Source: Pedobacter sp.
GTDB lineage: Bacteria; Bacteroidota; Bacteroidia; Sphingobacteriales; Sphingobacteriaceae
NCBI GenBank assembly: GCA_031119475.1
Contig: JAVHXV010000002.1
Coordinates: forward strand, 186,001-250,000
Length of the DNA: 64,000 nt
Direction: 5' to 3'
Position numbers and translations under genes: made by a program. Positions within the stretch are counted from its first letter, which is position 1. Each line of letters begins with the position of its first letter. Of the stretch, positions 9,030 to 17,511 are shown one piece after another. The notes under the pieces were generated by a model. The model was not told where the DNA came from. It saw only the letters and a list, made by a program, of their open reading frames with translations, and made no database searches.

Positions 9030-9135
9030 TTTGGTTAGCTAATGTGAGGATTAGCAGATGAGGTGATGGCATTGATAACCAAATTAGCGCATTAAATCTT
9101 ACCTCATTATCTCCTCATCAAATTAGGCAATTGCC
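9030..9135. repeat. Degenerate ATTAGC/GATGAGG words between convergent genes
   Basis: This gap holds recurring words (TTAGCTAATGTGAGG, ATTAGCAGATGAGG, then ATTAGCGCATTA, TTACCTCATTATC and TCCTCATC as partial inverted copies). It lies between the convergent DUF5916 and DUF3078 genes and could fold into a weak hairpin serving both 3' ends. Confidence 0.4.
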
Positions 9136-9145
9136 GAATGATATC

Positions 9146-10138
9146 TTATCGTGGAAAGATAAACATGAAGCCGAGCGCCAAGGTCTGGCTGCCCTGTAGT
9201 TTTTGATCGGTGTCACGATCATAAAGGCCTACTCCGGTTAGGGAAACGTTCATAAAGCGGTTGATTTTAGCTGTGATGTTGATGTCCAATCGGTGGTCGA
9301 TGTGCCCAAAATTATCGTAAGGGATAAACATGTTATACCTTGACTTTAAGATAATGTTCTGGATCACCTCTTTTTCATAGCTGCTCACGATCTGGAAGGC
9401 CAGTTCATTCCTAAATTTTTTTCCTTTGGCTACACCGAAATTATTGGGATTTGTTAAATAAAGGTCGCGGTCGAGCACAAAAGTCTGACGGGCAGTACCT
9501 GTACCGATCCTGGTCGAAAAGAATTTGTTCGGCTTATATTCAAAACCGAGCGATTCAGTCAGGTAGCCTGGTGACATGAATTTGGAAAGCAGGTTTTCCC
9601 GTTCATTGCCCTGTGCATCTTTTGGGTAGGAAAACCCTTTGTCAAACTGCGATTCAAAGTTGATCGAACCAAAGAAGTACCAATTCTTGGAGAGCTGTGT
9701 TGCCGCTTTGTTATCCCAATAAATGCGGTCGGTCGTTTTTTTCTGTAACTGGTTTTTATTCTTCACCTTGCCATATTGCAAGATGATTTCGCTTACATAA
9801 CTGAAGCTTTCCTTGCTGTATTCGGCCTTATAGTTGATCAGTCCGCCGATGGCCAAAGAATTTACCCCACCACCTTTCCAGTTGTCGCTAAACGCGGCCT
9901 GGTTTACATTGATGCCTACAGATGTTTTGGTCTTCCAGTAGTTGACCTTGGCATTGACAATGGCCGGAGCCAGCTTTACTGTTGTAAACTGCAGTGCCCC
10001 CACACGTGACGGCAATGGACTCCGCTTTAACTTAATTTCGAGGTCTTTGGTAGAAATGGGGATGGTATCGATTTCTTGGGCGGCAAGATGAAAAGAAAGC
10101 GCAGTTACGATCAGTAAGGTAAGCAGTAAATTCTTCAT
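9146..10138 (-). CDS. DUF3078 domain protein, predicted outer-membrane barrel
   Basis: 330 residues from MKNLLLTLLIVTALSFHLAAQ (signal peptide; the upstream in-frame ATG at 10156 adds only MSFFVS). The motifs WKTKTSVGINVNQAAFSDNWKGG and NKNQLQKKTTDRIYWDNKAATQL are typical of DUF3078 proteins of Bacteroidota. Aromatic, alternating C-terminal strands ending ALGFMFIFPR fit an outer-membrane beta barrel with a terminal Arg/Phe signature. Function unknown. It is transcribed toward the DUF5916 gene. Confidence 0.85.
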   Translation of the reverse strand: MKNLLLTLLIVTALSFHLAAQEIDTIPISTKDLEIKLKRSPLPSRVGALQFTTVKLAPAIVNAKVNYWKTKTSVGINVNQAAFSDNWKGGGVNSLAIGGLINYKAEYSKESFSYVSEIILQYGKVKNKNQLQKKTTDRIYWDNKAATQLSKNWYFFGSINFESQFDKGFSYPKDAQGNERENLLSKFMSPGYLTESLGFEYKPNKFFSTRIGTGTARQTFVLDRDLYLTNPNNFGVAKGKKFRNELAFQIVSSYEKEVIQNIILKSRYNMFIPYDNFGHIDHRLDINITAKINRFMNVSLTGVGLYDRDTDQKLQGSQTLALGFMFIFPR

Positions 10139-10201
10139 TGATACAAAGAAAGACAAAAAAGGTAAAAGCTGAAAGCGCTGATGTCAGTTTGACAATCTTT
10201 A

Positions 10202-10216
10202 AACTTTGACAAAGTT
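10202..10216. repeat. Variant of the ACTTTGTCAAAGT near-palindrome
   Basis: AACTTTGACAAAGTT: 7-bp arms around one base, 64 bp upstream of the DUF3078 start. It resembles the GACTTTGTCAAAGTC elements at 14200, 14351, 36557 and 36665. Confidence 0.5.
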
Positions 10217-10277
10217 AAAATAACTAAATTATTTACTGCTCAAAATCAATTTTTTCACAGCTTGTTAGTGGGATAGC

Positions 10278-10598
10278 TCAGGCCCTCATCCAGGCCCAGA
10301 AATTTCGGTTTTGGATGTAGTTGAGGTCGTCTTCATGGTCAAATGCCTCCCTTTCAAATCTGATCTGCCGATAGGCCTGGTAATGGTTCATGTAGCGCAA
10401 CAAATTGACCAGATATAACAGCAGATAAAGGAGATAAAAAGGAAGGATAAATAGCTCCAATTGCTGCCGAAGGTGGATTTTTTCGTGGTTGATCAGTACC
10501 CGATCTGCTTTGGACCCCTCATCCCTGACCAGGATAAAAGGGAAAATGGCCATCCCCCTCGCCTTTAGCCAGGGCACAACAATTACAGCAGGTTTCAT
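10278..10598 (-). CDS. Conserved membrane protein with HExxH motif
   Basis: 106 residues. INHEKIHLRQQLELF contains HEKIH (HExxH), followed by a hydrophobic segment (LPFYLLYLLLYLVNLL) and a second acidic site in FEREAFDHEDDL. The layout resembles small metallopeptidase-like (M56/M48-type) membrane proteins common in Bacteroidota, but catalysis is unproven. The ATG overlaps the stop of the upstream carboxypeptidase-regulatory-domain gene by 4 nt (ATGA), so the two are translationally coupled. Confidence 0.7.
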   Translation of the reverse strand: MKPAVIVVPWLKARGMAIFPFILVRDEGSKADRVLINHEKIHLRQQLELFILPFYLLYLLLYLVNLLRYMNHYQAYRQIRFEREAFDHEDDLNYIQNRNFWAWMRA

Positions 10599-11347
10599 TG
10601 GTTCTGATAGCTAAGCGTAGACAGCTTTGGCAAACGGAGCATGGCCGGATTTCTTTTGTACGAGGCAAAACTGCTCCTGATAAACTGTACAAAGGCATAA
10701 TCGCTCGCCGAAAGGGTAAACTGATAGGTCGGACGGTACTGTAGCATAAAATCTTGCAGTTCGGTATCATTGGCAGCGGTAATCGCTTTTACATACTCTG
10801 GCCTAAACCTAAAATCGATAATGGCTTCACGGTAATCGCGCTCTAAGATGGCCTGCAGATGGCGTGCATTTTTCCCCTGTCTGCTCAATAAGTTATAAAT
10901 GGCATCAATGCCCAATCCAACACCTCTTGAGCTGAGGTTGAGCAGGTCTTTTGTTTTCCCCCTGTCGAGTGCAGATTTATAATCTTTAAGATTTTTGGCA
11001 TATTGTCCGCCCGGCGTTAGCGCCTTGCCATAAATGGGCACTTCTTTCAGCCTAATGCTCAGAGATTTCAGTTGAAAGATAATGGCACTCTGGCCCTTAT
11101 AAAGGATGGTGTCCATCCCATATCCGCTGAGGGCGGCAAAAATGGTATCGCCAACTTTGGCCTGAACGGTAAACTCACCTTTATTGTTGTTGTAGATCCC
11201 TTCATCATTGGCCGGATTGTAGATGTAGACTTTGGCCAGGCGCAATTTGCTTTCGCGGTCTACCACGAATCCCTGCACCGATCGGGTCTGTGCAAACAGT
11301 TGCATACAGCAGGTCATCAGCAGCAAAAAAAGTCCCGATAATTTCAT
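10595..11347 (-). CDS. Secreted protein with carboxypeptidase-regulatory-like domain
   Basis: 250 residues from MKLSGLFLLLMTCCMQLFAQ (signal peptide; upstream in-frame ATG at 11374 adds nine polar residues). Residues ~20-100 (RSVQGFVVDRESKLRLAKVYIYNPANDEG, then NNKGEFTVQAKVGDTIFAALSGYGMDT, split here by the text) form the Ig-like CarboxypepD_reg fold found at the N-terminus of TonB receptors. No receptor barrel follows; the C-terminal part is helical and unrecognised. It is coupled by ATGA overlap to the HExxH membrane protein, so the pair probably works together at the cell envelope. Confidence 0.75.
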   Translation of the reverse strand: MKLSGLFLLLMTCCMQLFAQTRSVQGFVVDRESKLRLAKVYIYNPANDEGIYNNNKGEFTVQAKVGDTIFAALSGYGMDTILYKGQSAIIFQLKSLSIRLKEVPIYGKALTPGGQYAKNLKDYKSALDRGKTKDLLNLSSRGVGLGIDAIYNLLSRQGKNARHLQAILERDYREAIIDFRFRPEYVKAITAANDTELQDFMLQYRPTYQFTLSASDYAFVQFIRSSFASYKRNPAMLRLPKLSTLSYQNQ

Positions 11348-11466
11348 CTGTTTAGGCAATTGTTTTAGCGCCATGATCCTTGTGTATGGGTTCGGTTATA
11401 TCATGAGGGTACCGATACATCCCACAAAAATACGAATTACGCAGCTAGCGGATGTTTATCTTAACA

Positions 11467-12309
11467 TTATTTAACTACCAAAAGTTTTTGCCCAATTTTG
11501 ATGTTGTTGTCGCTCATGTTATTGATCGCTTTGAGTTCATCAACGGTCAATTTGTAGGTCTGTGAGATTTTGAACAAGGTATCTCCCTGTTTAACCGTAT
11601 AATATTTATCACCGGTTGCCTGCACGGGCGGATCTTTGGGCGCAACGGCTACTGGGGTAAATTTTTTCTTCTCGGCAGGGATGTTGGCATTGATCTCGGT
11701 AAACACACGGTCTTCCCGGGCAATTTTTTCCCTTTCCGATTCGGGCACATCATACTGGTAGAGCTTGTATTTCTCGATAATGCCGATCAGCATGTCGGGA
11801 TATTTTGGATTGGTCGCATAACCTGCGGTCTTTAGCCCGATTGCCCAATTTTTATAGTCATTTTTATCCAGTTCGAAGAGGAAAGCATAACGCTTGCGCT
11901 TCAGGAATTCAGAATGGTCTTTATAGGATTCGCGCGCATCCTTATACACCCTAAAACAATCGTTTTGTTGGTCATCGTCCTTATAATAGGCTTTGCCTTT
12001 CCAGTCTGATGTGCATTTGATGCCAAAATGGTTGTTTGCGAATCTGGCCAAGCTGCTGTTTCCGCTTCCCGATTCTGAAATGCCTTGGGCGAGCGTAATG
12101 CTGGCCGGTATGCCATAGGTATTCATTTCCTGGATGGCTACGGCCTTGAACTGCTCAATGTACGACAATGTTGTATAATTGGTAAAGTTTGGGTTTTCTT
12201 TTGTAGCCTCCTTTTCGATCTGCTTATTGTTGCGGCTATATTGGCGGATTTTGCAGGCATTAAAAAATAGGAGTATACTAAGCGATATGATCGGAAGAGT
12301 TTTTTTCAT
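11467..12309 (-). CDS. Glucosaminidase-type (GH73-like) lipoprotein with LysM domain
   Basis: 280 residues. A lipobox-like N-terminus (SILLFFNAC, Cys ~19) makes it a probable lipoprotein. Residues ~50-190 are a mannosyl-glycoprotein endo-beta-N-acetylglucosaminidase-like domain (SITLAQGISESGSGNSSLA with the catalytic-type Glu, NNHFGIKC, and the AGYATNPKYPDMLIGIIEKY ending). The C-terminal LysM (YYTVKQGDTLFKISQTY to IKIGQKLLVVK) binds peptidoglycan. It should cut glycan strands in the periplasm or outer surface. One base separates it from an upstream paralogue, indicating a tandem duplication. Confidence 0.9.
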   Translation of the reverse strand: MKKTLPIISLSILLFFNACKIRQYSRNNKQIEKEATKENPNFTNYTTLSYIEQFKAVAIQEMNTYGIPASITLAQGISESGSGNSSLARFANNHFGIKCTSDWKGKAYYKDDDQQNDCFRVYKDARESYKDHSEFLKRKRYAFLFELDKNDYKNWAIGLKTAGYATNPKYPDMLIGIIEKYKLYQYDVPESEREKIAREDRVFTEINANIPAEKKKFTPVAVAPKDPPVQATGDKYYTVKQGDTLFKISQTYKLTVDELKAINNMSDNNIKIGQKLLVVK

Positions 12310-12310
12310 G

Positions 12311-13003
12311 TTAGAGCTTGATTTTTTGGCCAGGCTGCAGCGCAGAAGAAGTTAATTTATTTTTTTTCATCAATGCGGCCGCTGTGGTGCCATTGCGTTC
12401 TGCAAGCTGATTGAGGTTGTCGCCCTTTTTAACGGTATACATTTTAGTGGTTTTTATGGGCTTGGATTTGCTTACAATTGCCTTAGGCTGTTCAATCGGG
12501 GCAACAGGAACGGGTTCAATGTAGCTCGCCGGCCTTTCGTCATACTTAAAAAGCTCATATTTTTTGATCAGTCCAATAACCTGGCTTGCCCATGTCCTAC
12601 TGTGCGCATATCCGCCACGTTGGATGCCCCTTGCCCAATTGGTAAAATCATATTGGTCATACTTTCCGAAGAGGATGTTAAAATATGACCTGCTTTGCAA
12701 AAAAGACACAAAATGTGAGTAAGAGGAATCTACGGTCGGGTAGTCCCGGTATGAAGAACGGATTTCACTGCTCGAGTTTTTGCCTTTTACGCCAAAATGG
12801 TTGTTCAGGTATTTTGCAATCTTGCTCTTGCCTGCGGCAGACTCGTGTATGGCGACAGCCAAAATAATACTGGCCGGAAGCTGATGGATCCGCATCAGTT
12901 CCTGGGCCTTTTGAAAGTGCTGGGCGATATAGTCTTCTGTGCTTTGTGCTTTTGTGGAGAGTGCCGTGAAAAAGATGAAGGAGAGTATAACTATTCTTTT
13001 CAT
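12311..13003 (-). CDS. Glucosaminidase-type (GH73-like) secreted protein with LysM domain
   Basis: 230 residues. Signal peptide MKRIVILSFIFFTALSTKAQ, glucosaminidase-like domain (ASIILAVAIHESAAGKSKIA, NNHFGVKGK, GGYAHSRTWASQVIGLIKKY) and a C-terminal LysM (MYTVKKGDNLNQLAERNG to LQPGQKIKL). It is a shorter paralogue of the following gene, without a lipobox. The pair probably remodels peptidoglycan from the periplasm. It lies 28 nt downstream of the O-methyltransferase gene. Confidence 0.9.
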   Translation of the reverse strand: MKRIVILSFIFFTALSTKAQSTEDYIAQHFQKAQELMRIHQLPASIILAVAIHESAAGKSKIAKYLNNHFGVKGKNSSSEIRSSYRDYPTVDSSYSHFVSFLQSRSYFNILFGKYDQYDFTNWARGIQRGGYAHSRTWASQVIGLIKKYELFKYDERPASYIEPVPVAPIEQPKAIVSKSKPIKTTKMYTVKKGDNLNQLAERNGTTAAALMKKNKLTSSALQPGQKIKL

Positions 13004-13031
13004 AATTTTTTTGGTGTTTGTGATGTGGCAG

Positions 13032-13661
13032 CTATTTTTTTCTGATGATCAAAAGGCCATCGCGTACAGGAAGGATCAGCTGTTCTACCCGCTCATCGGC
13101 CATGATCTGGTCATTAAAAGTACTGATATTTTTGGTGTCTTTATCCTGCGCCTGCTGAAGTACTTTTCCACTCCAAAGCACATTATCTACAATAATGATC
13201 CCTCCAGGCCTGATTTTGTTGAAAACAAGGTCATAATATGTGCCATTGTTTTTTTTGTCGGCATCGATAAACACCAGGTCAAACTGCTCATCCAAGTTCT
13301 TTAGGCTTTCCTGTGCATCGCCAATCAGGTACCTGATCTTATTTTTTAGCGGCGATTTTTCAAAATTTGCGCGCACCATGTCTTCCAGTTCGGCATTGAT
13401 GTCAAGGGTGTAGATCAGTCCATCTGATGTTAGGCCTTCTGCTAGGCATAGCGTGGCATATCCTGTAAAGGTGCCGATTTCTAAAATCCGCTTCGGACTG
13501 TTCATTTTGCTGATCATGCTGAGCACACGCCCTTGGTAATGGCCGCTGAGCATGCGTGGCATGAGTACTTTAAGATGTGTTTCGCGGTCGATATGCTGTA
13601 AGAGGGGATTTTCTGGTCCGACATACCTAAGCAGTAGGTTTTGGAGTTCTTCGCTAATCAT
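13032..13661 (-). CDS. Class I SAM-dependent O-methyltransferase
   Basis: 209 residues. The SAM-binding motif ILEIGTFTGYATLCLAEGL (~53-71), acidic YTLDINAE, and VFIDADKKNNGTYYD followed by GGIIIVDNVLWSGKV match the caffeoyl-CoA/catechol O-methyltransferase family 3. D in FIDADK and DN in VDNVLW are the expected metal ligands. The substrate is not predictable. It follows ruvX by 5 nt in the same direction, probably one operon. Confidence 0.9.
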   Translation of the reverse strand: MISEELQNLLLRYVGPENPLLQHIDRETHLKVLMPRMLSGHYQGRVLSMISKMNSPKRILEIGTFTGYATLCLAEGLTSDGLIYTLDINAELEDMVRANFEKSPLKNKIRYLIGDAQESLKNLDEQFDLVFIDADKKNNGTYYDLVFNKIRPGGIIIVDNVLWSGKVLQQAQDKDTKNISTFNDQIMADERVEQLILPVRDGLLIIRKK

Positions 13662-13666
13662 TGCGT

Positions 13667-14083
13667 TTATAAACGATGTTGTTCCATATAATATTGTAGG
13701 ATGATGGTTGCGGCAATCGCGTCTACACGGTCCTTATTCCTGCGGTCACTTTTTTTAAGGCCACTTTCCATGATCGTCTGATGGGCCAATTTAGAGGTAA
13801 AACGTTCATCGACCCAGAACTGTGGGACGTTTGGAAATGCTTTTTTTAGGATGGTGGAAAAACCTTTCACGTGTGGCAATGACTCTGAAGGGGTACCATC
13901 CATCTGTCGGGGTTCACCGATAATGAAAGCCTCAACCTGCTCTGTCAAAAGATATTTCTTGATAAACTCTACGATATCTTTTGGGTGGACCGTATCCAGT
14001 CCGGTAGCAATGATCTGCATGGGATCGGTTACCGCAATGCCAATGCGCTTGGTACCATAGTCAAATGCCATAATTCTTGCCAT
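13667..14083 (-). CDS. ruvX: Putative pre-16S rRNA nuclease / Holliday junction resolvase RuvX (YqgF)
   Basis: 138 residues, normal for the family. RNase H-like fold with DYGTKRIGIAVTD (~8-20), EPRQMDGTPS, FWVDERFTSKLA and the terminal DRVDAIAATIILQ, which supply the conserved acidic residues. In E. coli YqgF matures the 16S rRNA 5' end; resolvase activity has also been proposed. It begins the minus-strand run ruvX, O-methyltransferase and the two glucosaminidases. Confidence 0.93.
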   Translation of the reverse strand: MARIMAFDYGTKRIGIAVTDPMQIIATGLDTVHPKDIVEFIKKYLLTEQVEAFIIGEPRQMDGTPSESLPHVKGFSTILKKAFPNVPQFWVDERFTSKLAHQTIMESGLKKSDRRNKDRVDAIAATIILQYYMEQHRL

Positions 14084-14099
14084 GCAGCAAAGGTAATGT

Positions 14100-14188
14100 T
14101 GAAAGATGCAAGTTGCAAGTTATGGGCTATGTGTTGCAGGTTGTATGTTGTAGGTTTCAGGTTGTAGTGTAGGCTGCAGGTTGCAGGC
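14100..14188. repeat. Degenerate GTTGCAGGTTGTA word array
   Basis: Words such as GCAAGTTGCAAGTT, GTTGCAGGTTGTATGTT, GTAGGTTTCAGGTTGTAG and GGCTGCAGGTTGCAGG follow each other with little else. It is non-coding, 17 bp upstream of ruvX. Confidence 0.75.
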
Positions 14189-14199
14189 CGGCTATTGTT

Positions 14200-14214
14200 G
14201 ACTTTGTCAAAGTC
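14200..14214. repeat. GACTTTGTCAAAGTC near-palindrome, copy 1
   Basis: 7-bp arms around a single T. An identical core occurs at 14351, 36557 and 36665, always between genes. Confidence 0.7.
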
Positions 14215-14350
14215 ATTGCCGTTACGGCACATATTTCAGCCTTTTTGGATAAAACCCTTAAGGGAAGGTTGTCAAAGTCCAAGCGGTAAAAAAGACAGAA
14301 AAATAACGATTTATTTCGTAAAATTTTGATAATTAAGCATTTGTGAATTT

Positions 14351-14367
14351 GGACTTTGTCAAAGTCC
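14351..14367. repeat. GGACTTTGTCAAAGTCC near-palindrome, copy 2
   Basis: 8-bp arms around one T, 151 bp from copy 1 and ~100 bp past the receptor stop at 14469. A half copy lies between the two at 14269-14280. Confidence 0.7.
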
Positions 14368-14409
14368 ATACCGCGTCAGAACCATGATTCCCTAAACTTT
14401 TCGCATAGG

Positions 14410-14433
14410 GATGTTCCAAAGGAACTCCTGCGG
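14410..14433 (-). repeat. GCCGCAGGC...CCCTTTGGGA element, inverted copy
   Basis: The plus strand reads GATGTTCCAAAGGAACTCCTGCGG, the reverse complement of a diverged copy of the elements at 24550 and 47536. The centre TTCCAAAGGAA keeps the self-complementary form. Confidence 0.5.
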
Positions 14434-14468
14434 AGCCCTTGGCACAACCTTGAACCTTCAACTTTACC

Positions 14469-16883
14469 CTAGCCTGCCCGATTAATCTCATCATTGGCGC
14501 CACCCGTACTCCGCTTTGTAGCCTTAAGCGGTTTGCCAAACCGATAGCTGAAGCCAAAGTTAATGACCTGGCTGTCCCTCCACAAGATGAAATATTCATT
14601 TGCCCCAGGAAAATCCGTTAGCCCCTCCATTTTTTGGGTATAAAAAATATCCCTTGCGGTGAGCCTCAACGTACCTTTTCCTTTGAGAACAGTTTTTGCA
14701 ATTCCTGCCGATACCTGTCCGGTAGGTGATAAGAGTTCTTGCAAATCGTTGCGCGCACGGGTCGTATAAAATCCAGAAAGCTCTGCATTTAAGGTCGAAC
14801 TCAATTTAAACTGGTTGTTGAGACTGGTATGGAGCTGCTTAACCGACGAACGATAATCTACATTCTGATAACCGCTTAGTTTTTTATAGTTGAAATTGCT
14901 CTGTGCAGTAAGCGACCACCATTTATACGGAGCCAACTGCAGGGTGAGTGCCAGCCCGATGTTGTGCATCTGTCCAACATTCCCTTCGGTATAGGTTAAA
15001 ATATCATTGCCATCAGAAAGGAACAATTGAGAGAAATAATTCCTGATCCCGCTATACGAAACCGCGGTGGTCAGCAGATCCCGATAGGAATGGCTGAGTT
15101 CAAAATTCCAGGTATATTGTGGCAAGAAGAATGGATTGCCCTTTTGATAGGTGTACTTGTTAATGATAAATACAAACGGATTGAGCTTTTGGTAGGCCGG
15201 ACGATCGATCCTTCGCCCGGTAGCAAAAGAAAATGCATTTGTTGGGTCTGCCTGCCAGGTGAAGTAGGCCGAAGGAAACAGGTCATCATAGTCTTTCGTA
15301 AACGTACTTCCGGCCTGTGCCGCATTGCCCAATTGGTTGCCGGTATATTTGGTGTTTTCATAACGCAGGCCAAATTGATAGCTCACCTTTCCCAGTTTCT
15401 GCTCCAAGCTGCCATAGGCCGAATTGATGTTTTCGCGATATAGGAAATGATTGCTCTTCTTGAGGTCGGCAGCCCAGGCCGCGCCATTGTTATATTGATA
15501 GTCTGCCGTATTATCTGTGCGGATGGTAGATGCTTTTAATCCAGCTTCCAACTTTGCGTTTTTACCAAGCTGGAGCACATAATCGGCCTTTGCCGAAAAG
15601 ATTTTCAACGACGATGGGATGTCTCCCCTAGAGGCCTGGTTATAGGAAACGGCACCCGTCCTGATGTTTTCAAATGTCTGGTCGTTGTCTATGCCATAAC
15701 GTAGATAATCGAGGTCGAAACCAATGTCCTGTTTTTTGTTCAGCTGATGCCTGCCATAGATATTTACCGCGCCATTTTTAAGCTCAAAATCGCTCCCACT
15801 ATACGTTGTTATCGCAGAGTCGACTGCGTTCTGCGCGTTGAGCCAGGTAGCAACTGCATTCCCAGCACCTTTTCTGGCAACAATAGATCCTGTCAGGGTA
15901 AGTCCCAGGGTGGTCTGTTGGGTAGCGTATAAATCGGCCCCAATCTTAAGTGTATTGTTGAAGTTACGGCTGCCCAAATAGGAAGGTTGGTCCAGGGCCG
16001 AAGTTACCGCCAATTGGGGACCGAAATATTTGCGATAGGCATAGATGGACGTAAAATTCTTATTGTAGCTAAAGCCATAATTGATAAACGTATTTAGCAG
16101 GCCCTTTCTGTAGTTCAGCTGCAGCGAATTGTTGTTCTTAATGTATTTTCCCTGTCCCAAGCTGGAAATAAAGTTGCCGTTAAAACCTTCTTGCCTGCTC
16201 TTTTTGGTCTTGATGTTGATGATTCCCGCATTCCCACTTGCGTCATATTTGGCCGAAGGACTGGTAATGAGCTCTATTGTGTTTACCTGTGAGGAGTTCA
16301 TGCTGCCCAGCATATTGGCCAATTCGGTGCCAGAAAGGTATGTTGGCTTATCATCGATCATGACCAGTACACTTGGTTTGCCCTGTAGGCTGATCCCGCC
16401 ATTTTTGTCGACCATTACGCCGGGCGATTTTTCCAATACTTCCAGTACGGTAGTGCCGGCATTGGTTACCGCCGCATCTACGTTGACGATGGTCTTGCCC
16501 TGGGCGCGTTGTACAAAAGGCTTACTGGCCGTAACGGTTACCGCCTGCAGGCTTTTTGCTGCCGTAGCCAAGGTTATGATAACTTGGTCCTTAACAGGAT
16601 GATGGATCGAAAGCGATCTGAAGGCATAGCCGAGGGCTGAAATGCTGGCCGTATAATTGCCCGCGGGCAGGCTGAAGGCAACCTGTCCCTTGCCATTGGT
16701 AAAAGCAGCTTTTAACAAAGTTTTTTCGCCTTCTTTCCGCATCTCTACCGTTGCATTTTCAAGCGGATGCTGTTGCTCATCCTGAATGGTTAACGTGAGT
16801 TCCTGTGCAGGATTTTGGGCGAAAGCAGCAGTGGCAAATAGGCAGTTCAATAAAATAGAACATTTGACAAGAAATCTGATCAT
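14469..16883 (-). CDS. TonB-dependent-receptor-like outer-membrane protein (outer membrane beta-barrel family)
   Basis: 804 residues from MIRFLVKCSILLNCLFATAAFAQ. This ATG is chosen because it follows the stop of the MarR gene by 8 nt and starts a clear signal peptide. Order: carboxypeptidase-regulatory-like Ig domain (~25-105, ELTLTIQDEQQHPLENATVEM), plug-like domain (SKPFVQRAQGKTIVNVDAA, EVLEKSPGVMVDKNGGISLQGKPSVLVMIDDKP region, NAGIINIKTKK) and a large barrel ending FGFSYRFGKPLK. This is the same family as the fragment at the window start. It probably imports or exports a substrate of unknown nature. The upstream MarR gene suggests induction by a small molecule. Confidence 0.88.
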   Translation of the reverse strand: MIRFLVKCSILLNCLFATAAFAQNPAQELTLTIQDEQQHPLENATVEMRKEGEKTLLKAAFTNGKGQVAFSLPAGNYTASISALGYAFRSLSIHHPVKDQVIITLATAAKSLQAVTVTASKPFVQRAQGKTIVNVDAAVTNAGTTVLEVLEKSPGVMVDKNGGISLQGKPSVLVMIDDKPTYLSGTELANMLGSMNSSQVNTIELITSPSAKYDASGNAGIINIKTKKSRQEGFNGNFISSLGQGKYIKNNNSLQLNYRKGLLNTFINYGFSYNKNFTSIYAYRKYFGPQLAVTSALDQPSYLGSRNFNNTLKIGADLYATQQTTLGLTLTGSIVARKGAGNAVATWLNAQNAVDSAITTYSGSDFELKNGAVNIYGRHQLNKKQDIGFDLDYLRYGIDNDQTFENIRTGAVSYNQASRGDIPSSLKIFSAKADYVLQLGKNAKLEAGLKASTIRTDNTADYQYNNGAAWAADLKKSNHFLYRENINSAYGSLEQKLGKVSYQFGLRYENTKYTGNQLGNAAQAGSTFTKDYDDLFPSAYFTWQADPTNAFSFATGRRIDRPAYQKLNPFVFIINKYTYQKGNPFFLPQYTWNFELSHSYRDLLTTAVSYSGIRNYFSQLFLSDGNDILTYTEGNVGQMHNIGLALTLQLAPYKWWSLTAQSNFNYKKLSGYQNVDYRSSVKQLHTSLNNQFKLSSTLNAELSGFYTTRARNDLQELLSPTGQVSAGIAKTVLKGKGTLRLTARDIFYTQKMEGLTDFPGANEYFILWRDSQVINFGFSYRFGKPLKATKRSTGGANDEINRAG

Positions 16884-16891
16884 GGGAATGT

Positions 16892-17335
16892 TTAAGGTTG
16901 GCCGGCCGAATTGCAATTGTTGATGATCTTATGCAGCAGTTTTTTCATCAGGTCCATATCTGCTGAACTAACTTGTTGAAGCGCCGCTGCACGGTTTTTA
17001 ATGGCGATCTGGTGCACATCGGCCATGATTTTTTCACCGCTTTCCGTGAGCGATAGATTTGATTTCCGTTTATCTGAAGGGTGCACCTTTCGCAAAAGAT
17101 AGCCAGCATTGACCAACAATTGGATGATCCTGGTGATCGATGCACCATCCTTGAATACAATTTTGCTGATGTCCTTTTGGGTAATCGCCGGATTTTCGGC
17201 CACACTTTTTAAGATGAGCCATTGGTCTATCGTAATCTGATAGCCGGCCTTACGTACATTCCGCTGTGCAAATTGATGATAGGTCCTAAAACACTTATCT
17301 AAGGTATACAGCAGCGTATCATTTAGTTTTTCCAT
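16892..17335 (-). CDS. MarR family transcriptional regulator
   Basis: 147 residues from MEKLNDTLLYTLDKCFRTYH. Winged-helix core: TIDQWLILKSVAENPAITQKD (split motif), IVFKDGASITRIIQLLVNAGYL, and the wing RKVHPSDKRKSNLSLTESGEK, the hallmark DxRxxxxxLTxxG of MarR proteins. An upstream in-frame start (17470) would add an unlikely A/T-coded leader. It sits 8 nt before the receptor gene, so both are probably on one message and the regulator likely controls the pair and itself. Confidence 0.88.
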   Translation of the reverse strand: MEKLNDTLLYTLDKCFRTYHQFAQRNVRKAGYQITIDQWLILKSVAENPAITQKDISKIVFKDGASITRIIQLLVNAGYLLRKVHPSDKRKSNLSLTESGEKIMADVHQIAIKNRAAALQQVSSADMDLMKKLLHKIINNCNSAGQP

Positions 17336-17511
17336 AGTGGGCGCGAAGCATTTCTTAACAAAGATAGTTTTCTTCTTCAATTGTTGATATATCAAGTAAT
17401 GTTTTATTTGATAACGTGCAGCGGTCAAGGAGCAATGAGCAAAGAACAAGGATAAGGAGCAAATGCCCAATTCAATTTGAGCTTTTTCAAATCTTATCGC
17501 TATTTTGCACC

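Larger units (their letters stand above)
14084..14468. other. Patterned non-coding gap upstream of ruvX
   Basis: No gene. From left to right: a TTGCAGGTTGTA-like word array (14100-14188), a GACTTTGTCAAAGTC palindrome (14200-14214), a half copy TTGTCAAAGTCC (14269-14280), an A/T-rich stretch, a full GGACTTTGTCAAAGTCC (14351-14367), an inverted copy of the GCCGCAGGC element (14410-14433) and a CCTTGAACCTTCAACTTT word (14448-14465) next to the stop of the receptor gene. Confidence 0.7.

Noticed and set aside
13032..14083. Antibiotic or phenazine gene cluster suggested by O-methyltransferase and PhzF genes
   Set aside because: The two genes are 16 kb apart, each sits among unrelated housekeeping genes, and no core biosynthetic gene is present.
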